The notes beneath the pieces were generated by a model that was not told where the DNA came from, did not search any database, and saw nothing but the letters and a program-made list of their open reading frames with translations. The position numbers and the translations under genes were made by a program. Positions 47,244 through 57,359 of a stretch of DNA of 64,000 nt are shown here, piece after piece (positions within the stretch are counted from its first letter, which is position 1; each line of letters starts with the position of its first letter). The DNA is from Timema cristinae (taxonomy: Eukaryota; Arthropoda; Insecta; Phasmatodea; Timematidae): contig JBCFYV010000024.1 of assembly GCA_039000515.1 (NCBI GenBank), forward strand, positions 39,904,435 through 39,968,434, read 5' to 3'.

Positions 47244-48190
47244 GGCCCATTTCCTCATTTCTCATTGTCAATTCAATTACTCATTCTTAATCAAGGAGAT
47301 TGTAGGGTGAATGTCAGCGTGAAAGAAAATGTGTCAACGAAAATACGAAGCGAATAATATTTTAATTATACTAAAAATTTAAAAAAAAATTAATTACGAC
47401 AAAATCTTTAGGTTTGAATTTGAAATATCGATAGCAGTTATAACAATGTCCCTTTTAATGAACCACGTTTATTATATAATTTTGAAACAAAAAGTATTAC
47501 TTATTCCAACCACGTGCAAGATTCTTTGTTTTGTAAATAGAATATATTTTAAGTACAGTATTATTAATCATTTACACCTATAACTTATTAGTAATTGGTG
47601 TCAGAAGTTAGTTACGATCGTTTCCTGTTAATCACTTTAAAAAAATAATCACATTCGAATGCCTACGGTTGGCATTAAAGTCATACCTACAAGTTTCCAA
47701 CACTTGTTCGACAAAACAACTGACAATCGATAGTGGAAGCCATCTTGTAATGGCGGGGAGCATAGAGGCAGGGAATATACCTCTTCGTGCCGAGAGTAAA
47801 TATCGATTAGCGGTTCACAAGGAGATGTGGAATAAGACTTGTGTTTATTTCACAACGTCACGCACAGTTTCTTAATTGAAATACGGGCGTGGCACATCCT
47901 TACGTCATAACTATTCACTTGGTTTATTAAGACATGGAGCAAGGAGAGCTGTTGAGTTATAGACGAGTAAGGGAGTGCCCTTACAAACACTTTCTATAGA
48001 GATTGATTAATTTAACATGCTCATCCTTTTTAATTCCTCTATTTCTATTTTACCATTTAGGAAAAACTGTCTTGAGTACACCAGAACGCGATTAGATCCC
48101 CAACCTCCCAGCCACCAACATTTCAGTCTATTGTGAGGGTGACGCCTTAGAACATTCAAGTAACGATGCAGTTTAAAGTTTGGTCAACAT
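47244..48190. promoter_or_regulatory. Upstream region of the CCDC170-like gene
   Basis: This stretch should contain the 5' UTR and promoter of the minus-strand gene if 47243 is the start codon. I see no clear TATA box or other decisive core element. A GC-richer patch with several CpGs lies at about 47710-47900 (GCCATCTTGTAATGGCGGGG), the best candidate for a promoter. Inference only. Confidence 0.25.
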
Positions 48191-48528
48191 TATCTAAATA
48201 GGATTGGGATTACTATTAAATATTACAAATAAACCGTGTAACAATATTACCCAAACTTTCTCAGAGATATTCTTTACCTTCATTGGTAGCACATGAACCA
48301 AGGAATTAGTCTCCCTCAGTAGGCATTGCAGGTGACAGGAAGAGCTACCCCTTAGTTCTACCGGGCTTAAGGAGGATATTTTACCTTCTCCCACCACGCA
48401 AATGTGGGTACATTTCCTCTTAAGTTGTACTCTCCACATTCCTACCACATTAGTTTAGATAAATGTGTATCGGCGGACGATTTGTTAGATGCGTTGCAAA
48501 AATCAAATCCAAATAATGATTTATTTAC

Positions 48529-48650
48529 GCAGAAAGGCGAACGTTTCCATCCTTCACTTTCTGGCTTATACTGAGGTGAATAAATGTTGAGGAAGAAACA
48601 GTCCTCTTCCATTTCCATTCTCTCCTGCATCATGTTGCAGTGGGAACATA
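48529..48650 (-). pseudogene. Carboxylesterase-like exon fragment
   Basis: Between an acceptor (AGGTTCAG|TAT) and a possible donor (CTGC|GTAAAT), the minus frame reads CSHCNMMQERMEMEEDCFFL then NIYSPQYKPESEG. The EDCxxLNIYSP string matches the type-B carboxylesterase signature (usually EDCLFLNVYTP), with Phe in place of the first Leu. Only this piece of the fold is present. Neighbouring frames do not continue the enzyme and no GESAGA nucleophile motif is visible. Probably a relic or a lone exon of a decayed esterase. Confidence 0.4.
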
Positions 48651-49207
48651 CTGAACCTATAGCCACACGTGACATTTTGTTATTCTTTATGAATGCGCAG
48701 GTAAACTTGTAAAAAAAAAGCCTTTGTAGTTCAAGGATGTCTACATAGTACAGATTTCAGCACCGTTTTCCCCACTCAGTTCTGAAGAATCCATCATGGA
48801 GGAGGTGCCAACCTGGCCAATTTTAGCAATTTGTCTTGTAATAAGAAGACAAACTAAACGCCTTAAAAGCACGTGACGCTCAAGATGGTACAGACATTGG
48901 CTACTGAAAAGACACACATTTATGGATGTCCATAATAAAGTCACGTGAACATTGACTGAGATTAGTCGTCGTTTAACAATAAAAAAAACTTATCAGTAAA
49001 ATAAGAAAACAAAATTGGTTGAATCCAGCGATCATTGTTCCTGCACCAATATGGAAAGAAAACTGAGCAACATATGTGTAGAGAAGACGGAGGTGAGTGT
49101 CCACACTCAACGACATGTAGCCAGTTCACCGATAAATATGCTATCGGGCTCAGTTTTTCATCTCCGTGTACCGTCTCCATGCAGTTCAAATAATTAACAG
49201 TTTTAAT

Positions 49208-49918
49208 GGGTTATGCCGGGATCACGATCAACTTAACGCTAACTTACGTAAAGGACCTCCACGTGTGTTTTTATTATTAGCACCGCGTCTTACTACCCGT
49301 TCGGGTTATACGCACTTACACTAATGTGTATGGTAGGTGAATGTGGATGAAATTAAGGACCTACAGTTTAACGTGGAATCCGAACACGGTGGAGGCCTGG
49401 CATTCCCACATTCCACGTGTGTTTAAATGGAAGCGATCACGATGCACTTAATTTAACGTTGACTTGCAGTTAACTTAAAGTAAGAGGTGTCTTGGGAGGT
49501 CTTTTACTTTACTTTACGTTACTTGAAGGGTATCACGTGATCTAGCCAGCCAATCATTATGCGAGTGACGTCAACAGGGCTATTTAGTAATTCATTTGTT
49601 GGTATTATTACCAATATTTACTCTTTAGCGTAAGTTCTAGTGATCAGACATTGAAACAAAATAATTAAACTAAAATAGGGAACTAAATTTATCAAAAAAG
49701 TTTATTAATATATATTTATTATATTGATTGAAAACTGTAAACATTCACAGATCATCACTTTACAAATAGTACAAAACCACAGATCATACTCGAGAATGCA
49801 TATGTTTTGCTCGAGTTGTTAAGTTACGTGAATCGTGATCACACATAAGTTAAGTTAACTTTAAGTGAACGTTACGTTAAGTTACGTTAAGTTAACGTTA
49901 AGTTGATCGTGATCCCGG
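49208..49918. mobile_element. Harbinger-type MITE, copy 1, with nested SINE
   Basis: Left TIR TGCCGGGATCACGATCAAC pairs exactly with the right end GTTGATCGTGATCCCGGCA. TTA flanks both sides. Subterminal DNA is packed with ACGTTAAGTTAACTTTAAGT-type words. A SINE with its own 12-bp duplication is nested inside. A 3-bp TTA duplication fits PIF/Harbinger elements. No coding capacity. Confidence 0.88.
49271..49416 (-). mobile_element. SINE type A, 5'-truncated, nested in MITE
   Basis: (ATT)n, CACCGCGTCTTACTACCCGT and part of the body. It is flanked by the direct repeat CCACGTGTGTTT at about 49259-49270 and 49417-49428, the SINE's own target duplication. This insertion is younger than the MITE. 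Confidence 0.88.
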
Positions 49919-50094
49919 CATTAACGTCTTGTCTGCAACGTCTCGAACTGCGCAGACAAAACCCAACGCTATACGAAACCTTGCGTGTGGACCGGGTGCT
50001 TCCCAAGGTTAAAACTCGTTACGCAAACAAAAAACACGTCACTTATTCAGATAGGCTGACGATACCATTTCACCAAACGGGTTGGACGTAGCTT
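49919..50094. other. Spacer between the two MITEs
   Basis: About 175 bp, less AT-rich, with a short plus frame (CNVSNCADKT-type reading in some frames) but no recognised feature. Confidence 0.4.
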
Positions 50095-50807
50095 ATGCCG
50101 GGGTCACGATCAACTTAACGTTTACTTAAAGTTAACTTAACGTAAGGGATCTCCTCGTGTTTTTAAATGGAAGCGATCACGATACAGTTAACTTAACGTA
50201 ATATATGTCCTGGGAGGTCTTTCACTTTAAATGAACGTTACTTGAAAGGTATCACGTGATCTAGTCAGCCAATCATTATGCGAGTGAAGACTACAAGGCT
50301 ATTTATTAATTCATTTGTTGGTTTTATGACCAAGGTCTACTCTTTAGCTTTAGTTCTAGTGATCGGAACTTTAATTAAAATAAGCGATAGTTTAGTATCA
50401 CTATAGAAAGTTATAGAACAGACTCAATTCAAATATTTTAAAGAAGTTAAAACCACAAAGCTTTTATTATATAAAATAGAATAATGTATTGTTATCAAAA
50501 AAGATTCTTGTTATTAAAATATAAATCAACTAACATAATCATGATAGTAAAAGCATTAAAATCTGATCAAAAAAGTTTAATGATAAATATCTATAATATC
50601 GCTAGAAAACAGTAAACATTCACAGATCATAAACACTAATACAAATAGTGCAAATCACAGTTCAAAACACATGCTCTAGAATTGAGATGCTTGGTTCTAG
50701 ATGTTACGTTAAGTTACGTGACTCGTGATCACACATCTGTTTTCTTAAGTTAACTTTAAGTGAACGTTACGTTAAGTTAAAGTTAAGTCGGTCGTGAGCC
50801 TGGCATT
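50095..50807. mobile_element. Harbinger-type MITE, copy 2
   Basis: Same family as copy 1: left TGCCGGGGTCACGATCAAC, right CGGTCGTGAGCCTGGCA (diverged), TTA on both sides. Internal blocks AAATGGAAGCGATCACGAT and TATCACGTGATCTAGTCAGC match copy 1. It lacks the nested SINE and so acts as an empty site for it. Confidence 0.87.
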
Positions 50808-51199
50808 AGTTAGGTAAGACAGCTCAAACCAGGCGTCGCAGCGTCTATGTTAGAATGTACCTTAGAGTTTTCTAGATAACCAGGGCTTTGTACATTCTCC
50901 CCAAATATGGAACTGTCACAAGACCATTCTGAACGATGATTCAAAGCAAAGGCATTCGTTTAGTTGTCAAAATGTTCAACATTATGGTAACCAGTGGCGG
51001 ATTAATAATTTGGAGGTTCCCAAGTGCAATCCGATTGTGAGACCCCCAACCCCTATAATTTAAAAGATTTAAAGATTTTAAACTAAAATGAGCGAATTGA
51101 AAATTAGGTAAATAATTTTTTAAATAAACAAAAACGCATAAAAAAATCACAAACTTGCGTAATCTTAAAATAAAATCACATTGTGCATCTCTTTTAGTA

Positions 51200-51512
51200 T
51201 CACATCTTCTTCTTGGGCCTACCATTTGTAGCCCAGTATGTGGGAAGATTAGCCGGTACTAATGTACCGTTGCGCAGGTCACGGCCTAATGTACTAATAG
51301 TCCATCCTTTCCGTGGAGTTGCTTTTAATGTCCCGATATGATGATGGTGATAGTGAGTATGAGTGTGGAAACTCTTATACCTAATTAACTCACTTTAGGG
51401 ATAATTTCCCTTTCGGAAAAACATATCGAAGGTACCAGCTGAAAGATCGAACCCGGGAACCCTAAACTCGTATACAGGTGCACTGACAACTACACCATGA
51501 AGTCGGTATTTA
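51200..51512 (-). mobile_element. Repeat F, uninterrupted copy
   Basis: Matches the two flanks of the hAT element joined together: GATTAGCCGGTACTAATGTA, CATCCTTTCCGTGGAGTTG, then ATGATGGTGATAGTGAG and GATAATTTCCCTTTCGGAAA. On the minus strand it ends tRNA-like (GTTCGATCTTTC). Confidence 0.75.
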
Positions 51513-51519
51513 ATCAAAT

Positions 51520-52840
51520 GAATAGATTCATATATTTAATGTCAATATATTTTTCATTTTTCTTCGACACATGACCGATGTTAAACACGTGACTTAACTT
51601 TTGTTTTTTGCTAATGCGTTGTGTAATTTCCACCCTCACTTAGAACAGAGCGATTTCTTTGAGAGCAATAGCTATTTAGAATTTGTCACTTCACGGCAAT
51701 TATGGTTTCATATGAGAGTACGATGGGTTATTAAAGATTAGGTTCAAATGGAATTGGAAGAGGCTCGGTATGTTTGTCATACTAGGCTCCCAAATGAAAT
51801 CACTTCCTAATGGTTTTGGAAGAACTCTCTTCACGCAAAACGCCATCTGAATGGAAAATCCGGTATGTTTCCACGCATTTTTGCAACCCTAAGGCCCTTG
51901 CGATATTGAGTCCCCAAGCATGCGCTTGTGCGGTGAACCGTCACGCATGCTTGACAGCTTTGCTCTACCAGCGCCATACTCCGAAACTTTGACCATGATT
52001 TAATGTTATTAGCATAGTTTGCCTTATATAAGTCTATGGGATGTTGTATTACTTTTGGTTCAAACAAACTATATGTGCAGTTTGGGCTATGAGTTTTCGA
52101 GCTCCCTATATAAATAGATTTGGGTTACATTAGGGAATATCTGCCTGAAAAAAATTAGGTTTCCTAGATATTCTGTGCTTAGAGATTTTTTTACTTTGTT
52201 TAATTGGAAATCCACCCTAAACTCCCAGTTTGTAGACTCAAGTCACCAATTATTCCTGTACACCTTTGGTTTAGGCCTTACCTGCCTGTAAAATTTTAAG
52301 CTTACTAAATCGTTTGGGGTTCAATATGTTTTCGGCTGGGCAGAGGAACTAGTAGTTACTATAGTGACTTAAAAAAAAAATAATTAGAGAAATAATCGAA
52401 AACTGAAAAAAAAAGACTTATTTCTGTCCCGTAGTATATACTACAAGTGTGATATCTCTAGGGGCTTCTAGAGGAACACACAATCATATTATGAAATTAT
52501 ATATATAATATTTCTATATTAGTTGATCTAATCTTCTACTTCAACTTATTTCATGTGACCATGTACCGTGGAGATCTTTTTCAAGATCTTCAAGATCTGG
52601 AGGGTTGGGCCAACCCTATCATCCCTATTTCGAGGACTACGCCAGAGTGCTCTGCACGAAATTCGGAGACAGGGTACGTCAGTATGATCCCTACGACTGC
52701 TTTATACAACATGACTCGGTACCGCTCGACAGTACAAGAATAAATATTAGAATTGTGTCTATTTTACTGTCGTGTCTTGTCGCCTTCATAGTGTTTTAGT
52801 GACACTGTCTTGTAACTTCTATTAACAAATGTCGTTAGAC
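51520..52840. other. Intergenic, nothing recognised
   Basis: AT-rich. Short frames at 51810-51992 and 52555-52799 have no domain features. An inverted word pair, GCATGCGCTTGTGCGGTGAA and CCGTCACGCATGC, lies at 51919-51951. Confidence 0.4.
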
Positions 52841-52849
52841 TCACTCTTA

Positions 52850-53530
52850 GTGTATTAGTGACACTGTCTGATACACCAACCGCATTTTCACAAGAAGTCC
52901 TCGTCCACTTATCCATGAATACATTAAACAAACATGGAGACATAATACAACATTGTCTAGCAGCATGTTCAATGTCATATCATTCGCTCAAAGCTTCATC
53001 CATCTTAACACACTCTTTACTTCCATCATACACTGCCATAATTGCATTTACTAACCATGTATCCCCACCATACTTGCTCAGAAGATTCCATAACATACTC
53101 TTATTCACCCAATCATACGCTTTCTCCAGATCAACGAATGCATGATTAACTGTCTTCCTTACTGCCATACATTTCTCGATCACTTGTCGCAATACAACTA
53201 TCTGGTCCGTGCAACCTTTACCCAGCATGAAACCACAATGTACACCCCAAATATTGTCTGCAGTTTTTTCACACACCCTCTCAATTTAAGACACTCACAA
53301 GATGTTTGCCTGGAATACTCAACCAACTAATTGTCTTATAATTCTTACATTGCCTCTTACTGCCTTTGTACAAAGTTAACAATGACGCATTCTTCTAGGC
53401 AATAGGAACACTCGAAATTCAATCCCACACAATCTAGTAAGTAGTACCGTGCCTCCACACTTATGCATTTCAATTGTGATCACATCTACACTCACAACTT
53501 TGTCATTGTTTAAATTTCCTCTCAATTCGA
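52850..53530 (-). pseudogene. Non-LTR retrotransposon reverse transcriptase relic
   Basis: Pieces in order on the minus strand are a CGGTVLLTRLCGIE-like finger block (about 53500-53400), then LYKGSKRQCKNYKTISWLSI (about 53390-53300). The 98-codon frame 53276-52980 has CGFMLGKGCTDQIVVLRQVI and FVDLEKAYDWVNKSMLWNLL, the palm motif before the first catalytic Asp. The last piece is QCCIMSPCLFNVFMDKW (about 52960-52900). The expected FADD-type active-site block was not found. Stops and shifts between the pieces show it is dead. LINE clade not determined. Confidence 0.82.
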
Positions 53531-53539
53531 AACAACTTA

Positions 53540-54680
53540 AATGTTCTTAATGTTGAAATTCCTTAAAGGTTATAAGGATTTTACACCCTTTTCGTATCTA
53601 CTCCTTGTCTGTCTCACTACCAAAAAATTGAAGCTGCAACCCCCTGCACATTTCCACACCCCAAACCAAAATATGGTGAGAATTTATCTGTATTCTTCTT
53701 TAAATCTTACTAGCTCTTCTCACTTGCTGATTTTAACAAATAACTATTGATACCAGAACACAATGAGTCACCCGCCTCCAAACTTCTTTTTTTCTTTCTT
53801 AAAGTGTTAGAATTATCTCTATAAAAAGCTGTACACAAACTAGATTCACAGTGATGAGCCAGAAGTACCTGCTGGAACACGAAGCATGACGTTTCCCGCC
53901 CGAAACTTAGAAATAACCAATACCACCCTACTCACAGGAATGCATAAATTGCCGACCTTTTCCCGAGCAATCGGAATCTCATCCACCCGTATCTGAATGT
54001 AAAGGATGAAAAGAGTATTATTATAGGTGGAGACTGAGCTTGGTAAAACTCATAGAGCAGAAATATGGCACTGATTGAATGTGTCACTAACAAGCTCCAT
54101 GGTTATTCTGTTAAGGGTGGAGGTGTGCCCAGACCTTGGAGCAGTCATAAGTAGACTTCATCCACATGTCCCATAATACCGTGTGGGGAGGGAGGGTATG
54201 TACTTAAACCAGGGGACAGGAAGGTGAGGTGAAATGTGTATGCTCTCTTCTTACCAATCTTTACCTTGACACACAGGATAGCAACAATGAGCGACATGTC
54301 GACACAATTACTATGGCTTTAACTCTGTTGTTAAAAAAATTATGATTCAAAGAAAAGATACCTATATAAAAACACAATTTAGAATAGTATATACAATTAT
54401 TATAGGACTTTAATTTCAATTATAAAGTGTGTGTAAATTTTTTTACTAAATCCCTAGTTAATTTGGAGACCGGAAAATTCACATCACTGCTTTGAAGTTG
54501 TTGATTTTTATTAATAGGATAGTAGCCTAATTTCTAATTAAAATAAACCAACTCAATTTTACACATAATATTTACAAAAAAAACCTTTACTTAATACAAG
54601 TAGTAATTCTGAATCATTCATATAAAAAAATAGCGGTGCAAGTAGTAAGATCACACTAGAGAATCTTGCCATAATAGCAT
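53540..54680. other. Intergenic, nothing recognised
   Basis: AT-rich with scattered moderately GC-rich stretches (53860-54260). No exon, transposon end or RNA gene could be supported. Confidence 0.4.
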
Positions 54681-54689
54681 TCGAGTGTT

Positions 54690-56450
54690 TGTTTTAAAAT
54701 ATTCTGTGAATTCTTCTATTTTCCTTAGCATCGGCTCCTAATCTATGACCTACCTGTTTTAATGAATATAAATTTGCAATAAGGGTGTTTCCTCCTCTCC
54801 ATGTTCCTGTAATGACTACACGAGTAACTGGGTTTTCGTAATCAAATGTGCTGTATGGACAGTAAAGTCGAGATGGAGTGTTTGATTTCCTCAAATAATT
54901 ATGTGGATAATGCATGCCAACATCATATCTTCAGCTTTTACAGGATTTAGTAACATTGGTTTTCTTAAAACGCGAAATACAGAAGACATCATTCCAAATG
55001 CATTTTCAAATATTCTCCTCACTTTGCTTAGTCGATAATTGAAAACTCTGTTTTGTTCCCATATTGTTTTTTCCAAAGAATGGTTTCATAACATTCACAT
55101 ATAATGCAAAAGCATCATCAGCTACAATCATGTGCGGTATCGGTTTATTTCTTCCGGGTAAATTGCATGGTGGTGGTAAACTTAAGTGTTCCTCTTGCCG
55201 TTTACTGTACAAAGTAGTATTTTTTTAAATACCACCATCCAAAATTCTTCCTTTACACCCAACACCCTACATACGTGAACGCATAGTTGGCGTCAACCAA
55301 TGCAAACAGTACAATGCTGAACTGTGATTTTTAATTGAAATAGTCACTGCCAGTATTGCTCAGTGATTGAATAAGACTATTTTTTTTTCCATCCATCACT
55401 CCCAGGCAATGAGGGAAGTTTCTTAAATAGTTGAAATTGCACTCCACTTTTATCCATTTCTTTTGGTAAAATAGTGACATGTGAATGATAGCGACCCTAT
55501 GGTTTCCGAAGCCTTTGCAGTCATGCAACATAGGAGGCAAAAAGTACAAGAAATTATGATGTAGATATTTTTTATGCTGGTGTCGCTGCCAAATTATGTA
55601 AAATTAAAAATGAGCATATTAAACTTTTAGTGCAAAGAGATATTGAAAATTTGTTGTATAGATGATGCACTTCTTGGAACTGGCAAATATAGTAATAATA
55701 CCTCGATGCTGTCACCGTATTCGAGGAGCCAGACATTTTTATCCCTTCTAAAAGTTCTCGTGATTCTAACCTAATAGCAAACACTAACAGCAACTGGATG
55801 GTCTAATCAATGTCACAATATGTCATGCAAAATTACGATTTGACTACTCAAACCTAGTTATTATTTGTAATTTTTGTATTTTCTAGAGCGGAATAAAACA
55901 AAATTTTCCGCTTAAATTACCTTGGTTATTTTAATTATTATGGTAAAACCTTAATACTAGTTCGATATTTACTATCACAACTAAAGAGTGTTAACACTTA
56001 TGCTTTCGAGCATTATAATAAGTAGTGCGTACAACCTGAATCGGTAGTATAGTATTAATAACAAACAAATCATTAATTCAAACACGTACCTTTACAAAGT
56101 CTTACAACGCGGAGATCAATGAATTACACCCTTCTGGAACAATTTGAGCTAACAGTTGTCTATAGATACTTTGAACAAATACATCAAGCGTGCAAAATAA
56201 TCTCCAGTGGCAAGGTATCTGTGTTATTACGGGTCTCACTTCTAACGAAACAAATTTTATGTAGTTTGTGTTTTGTTTAGCAATTTTTGGTCCAATGGTA
56301 TTGCACAGATGCTCAAAATCTTGACAAGAAATTCATGAATTTTTTTTAAAAACCACTCAAAGGATCAATAATTTTCAATTCTTCTATGCATTTTTTTTTG
56401 TTGATTCACATTGTTGTAGGAACGGCCGCACCCAGACATGTGGTTTTGCT
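54690..56450 (-). pseudogene. PIF/Harbinger transposase (DDE_4 nuclease), decayed
   Basis: The N-terminal part (56450-55900) has RPFLQQCESTKKN followed by a stop-ridden FKKFMNFLSRF-like stretch and RNNTDTLPLEIILHA. The nuclease core follows. FPHCLGVMDGKKNSLIQSLS (about 55440-55360) carries the first Asp. LPPPCNLPGRNKPIPHMIVADD (55180-55110) carries the second Asp. FNYRLSKVRRIFENAFGMM (55045-54985) carries the Glu, and CPYSTFDYENP follows. The D-D-E residues are visible but the frame is broken into at least four pieces with stops. Element ends were not found. Confidence 0.8.
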
Positions 56451-57061
56451 CTACACTTTCTTTGTAAACTTTTTAATCAAATGACACAAGCATCAGAACT
56501 AACTAACATATCCTCCTCAGTTAGCATGTTGGTGAAGCACAAATAATTTGTAACTTTTGTAAATGTACATTATTCACAAACAGTGCTTCAAGCTTTATGT
56601 TGTTTGGTATAAACAATCAATGTTCACAACAGTTGAGGCTCATTGTGCTGCACAATTGTTCGCCACATAGAATTGCGGTGGATCAACACCTTTAGAGTCC
56701 CACATAAAATGGTGACAACACAAGCACAAATAACACTTTTTTCATCTCCCTTATGTTTAGTAAAGGAAAGAAAACAAAAAACAAAAAGAAAATGAAATAT
56801 TATTACAGTGAAATTTGTTGTTAGACTGAAATACTTTTTCCGTAAAGAAGCTTTTTTTTGTTTAGTAATGATTAATTTTGAAAGTTTTTTTTTACTTATT
56901 CACATATATCAATCAATAGCTGTTCTAATTGATAACAAAAGTCAAGTTATTTATTATTCTTACATAAAATAAAGGCATTCACAATAGTATACATTTAGTT
57001 TTCTTTCATGATACAAATATAGAAACACAAATGAAACAATTTATATATGACAAGACCAAGA

Positions 57062-57069
57062 ATTTATTT
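57062..57069 (-). terminator. Possible poly(A) signal of DPY30
   Basis: TTTATT on the plus strand gives AATAAA on the gene strand about 150 bases after the stop codon. AT-rich DNA makes chance matches common. Confidence 0.35.
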
Positions 57070-57215
57070 TAAACTTTGACACAAAGTAAGTTATCTTTGA
57101 TCACCAACAAAACACACCAATTGTATAGCATTTACATAACCCAAATAAAAAAGATGAGAAGTTTTACTTTCACCTTCAAGTTCAGATCATTCAAATAACA
57201 AATTGTATAAAAATC

Positions 57216-57359
57216 TTAAGTTACATAGACTTGAGTGTATATGGGGGCGAGTGTGGACATCTCGCTAAGTCCTGGATCCTGGCGGTGTCCCGGACTCAAA
57301 TCATACTGACCCTTGTTACGTAGTAAGTATGCAGCCAGGTAGCTGATTGGATCAGGGGT
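57216..57359 (-). CDS. DPY30: DPY30 last exon
   Basis: Acceptor TTTTTCTAG|ACC, with a TAG codon directly upstream in frame, so the exon must begin at 57359. 47 codons plus TAA. It encodes TPDPISYLAAYLLRNKGQYD, the second dimerisation helix, then a Pro/Ser tail (SPGHRQDPGLSEMSTLAP, IYTQVYVT) absent from human DPY30. Confidence 0.92.
   Translation of the reverse strand, partial: TPDPISYLAAYLLRNKGQYDLSPGHRQDPGLSEMSTLAPIYTQVYVT

Noticed and set aside
47669..47875. First exon of a divergent plus-strand gene
   Set aside because: Open for 68 codons in a GC-richer patch, but there is no donor in a useful place and no continuing exon.
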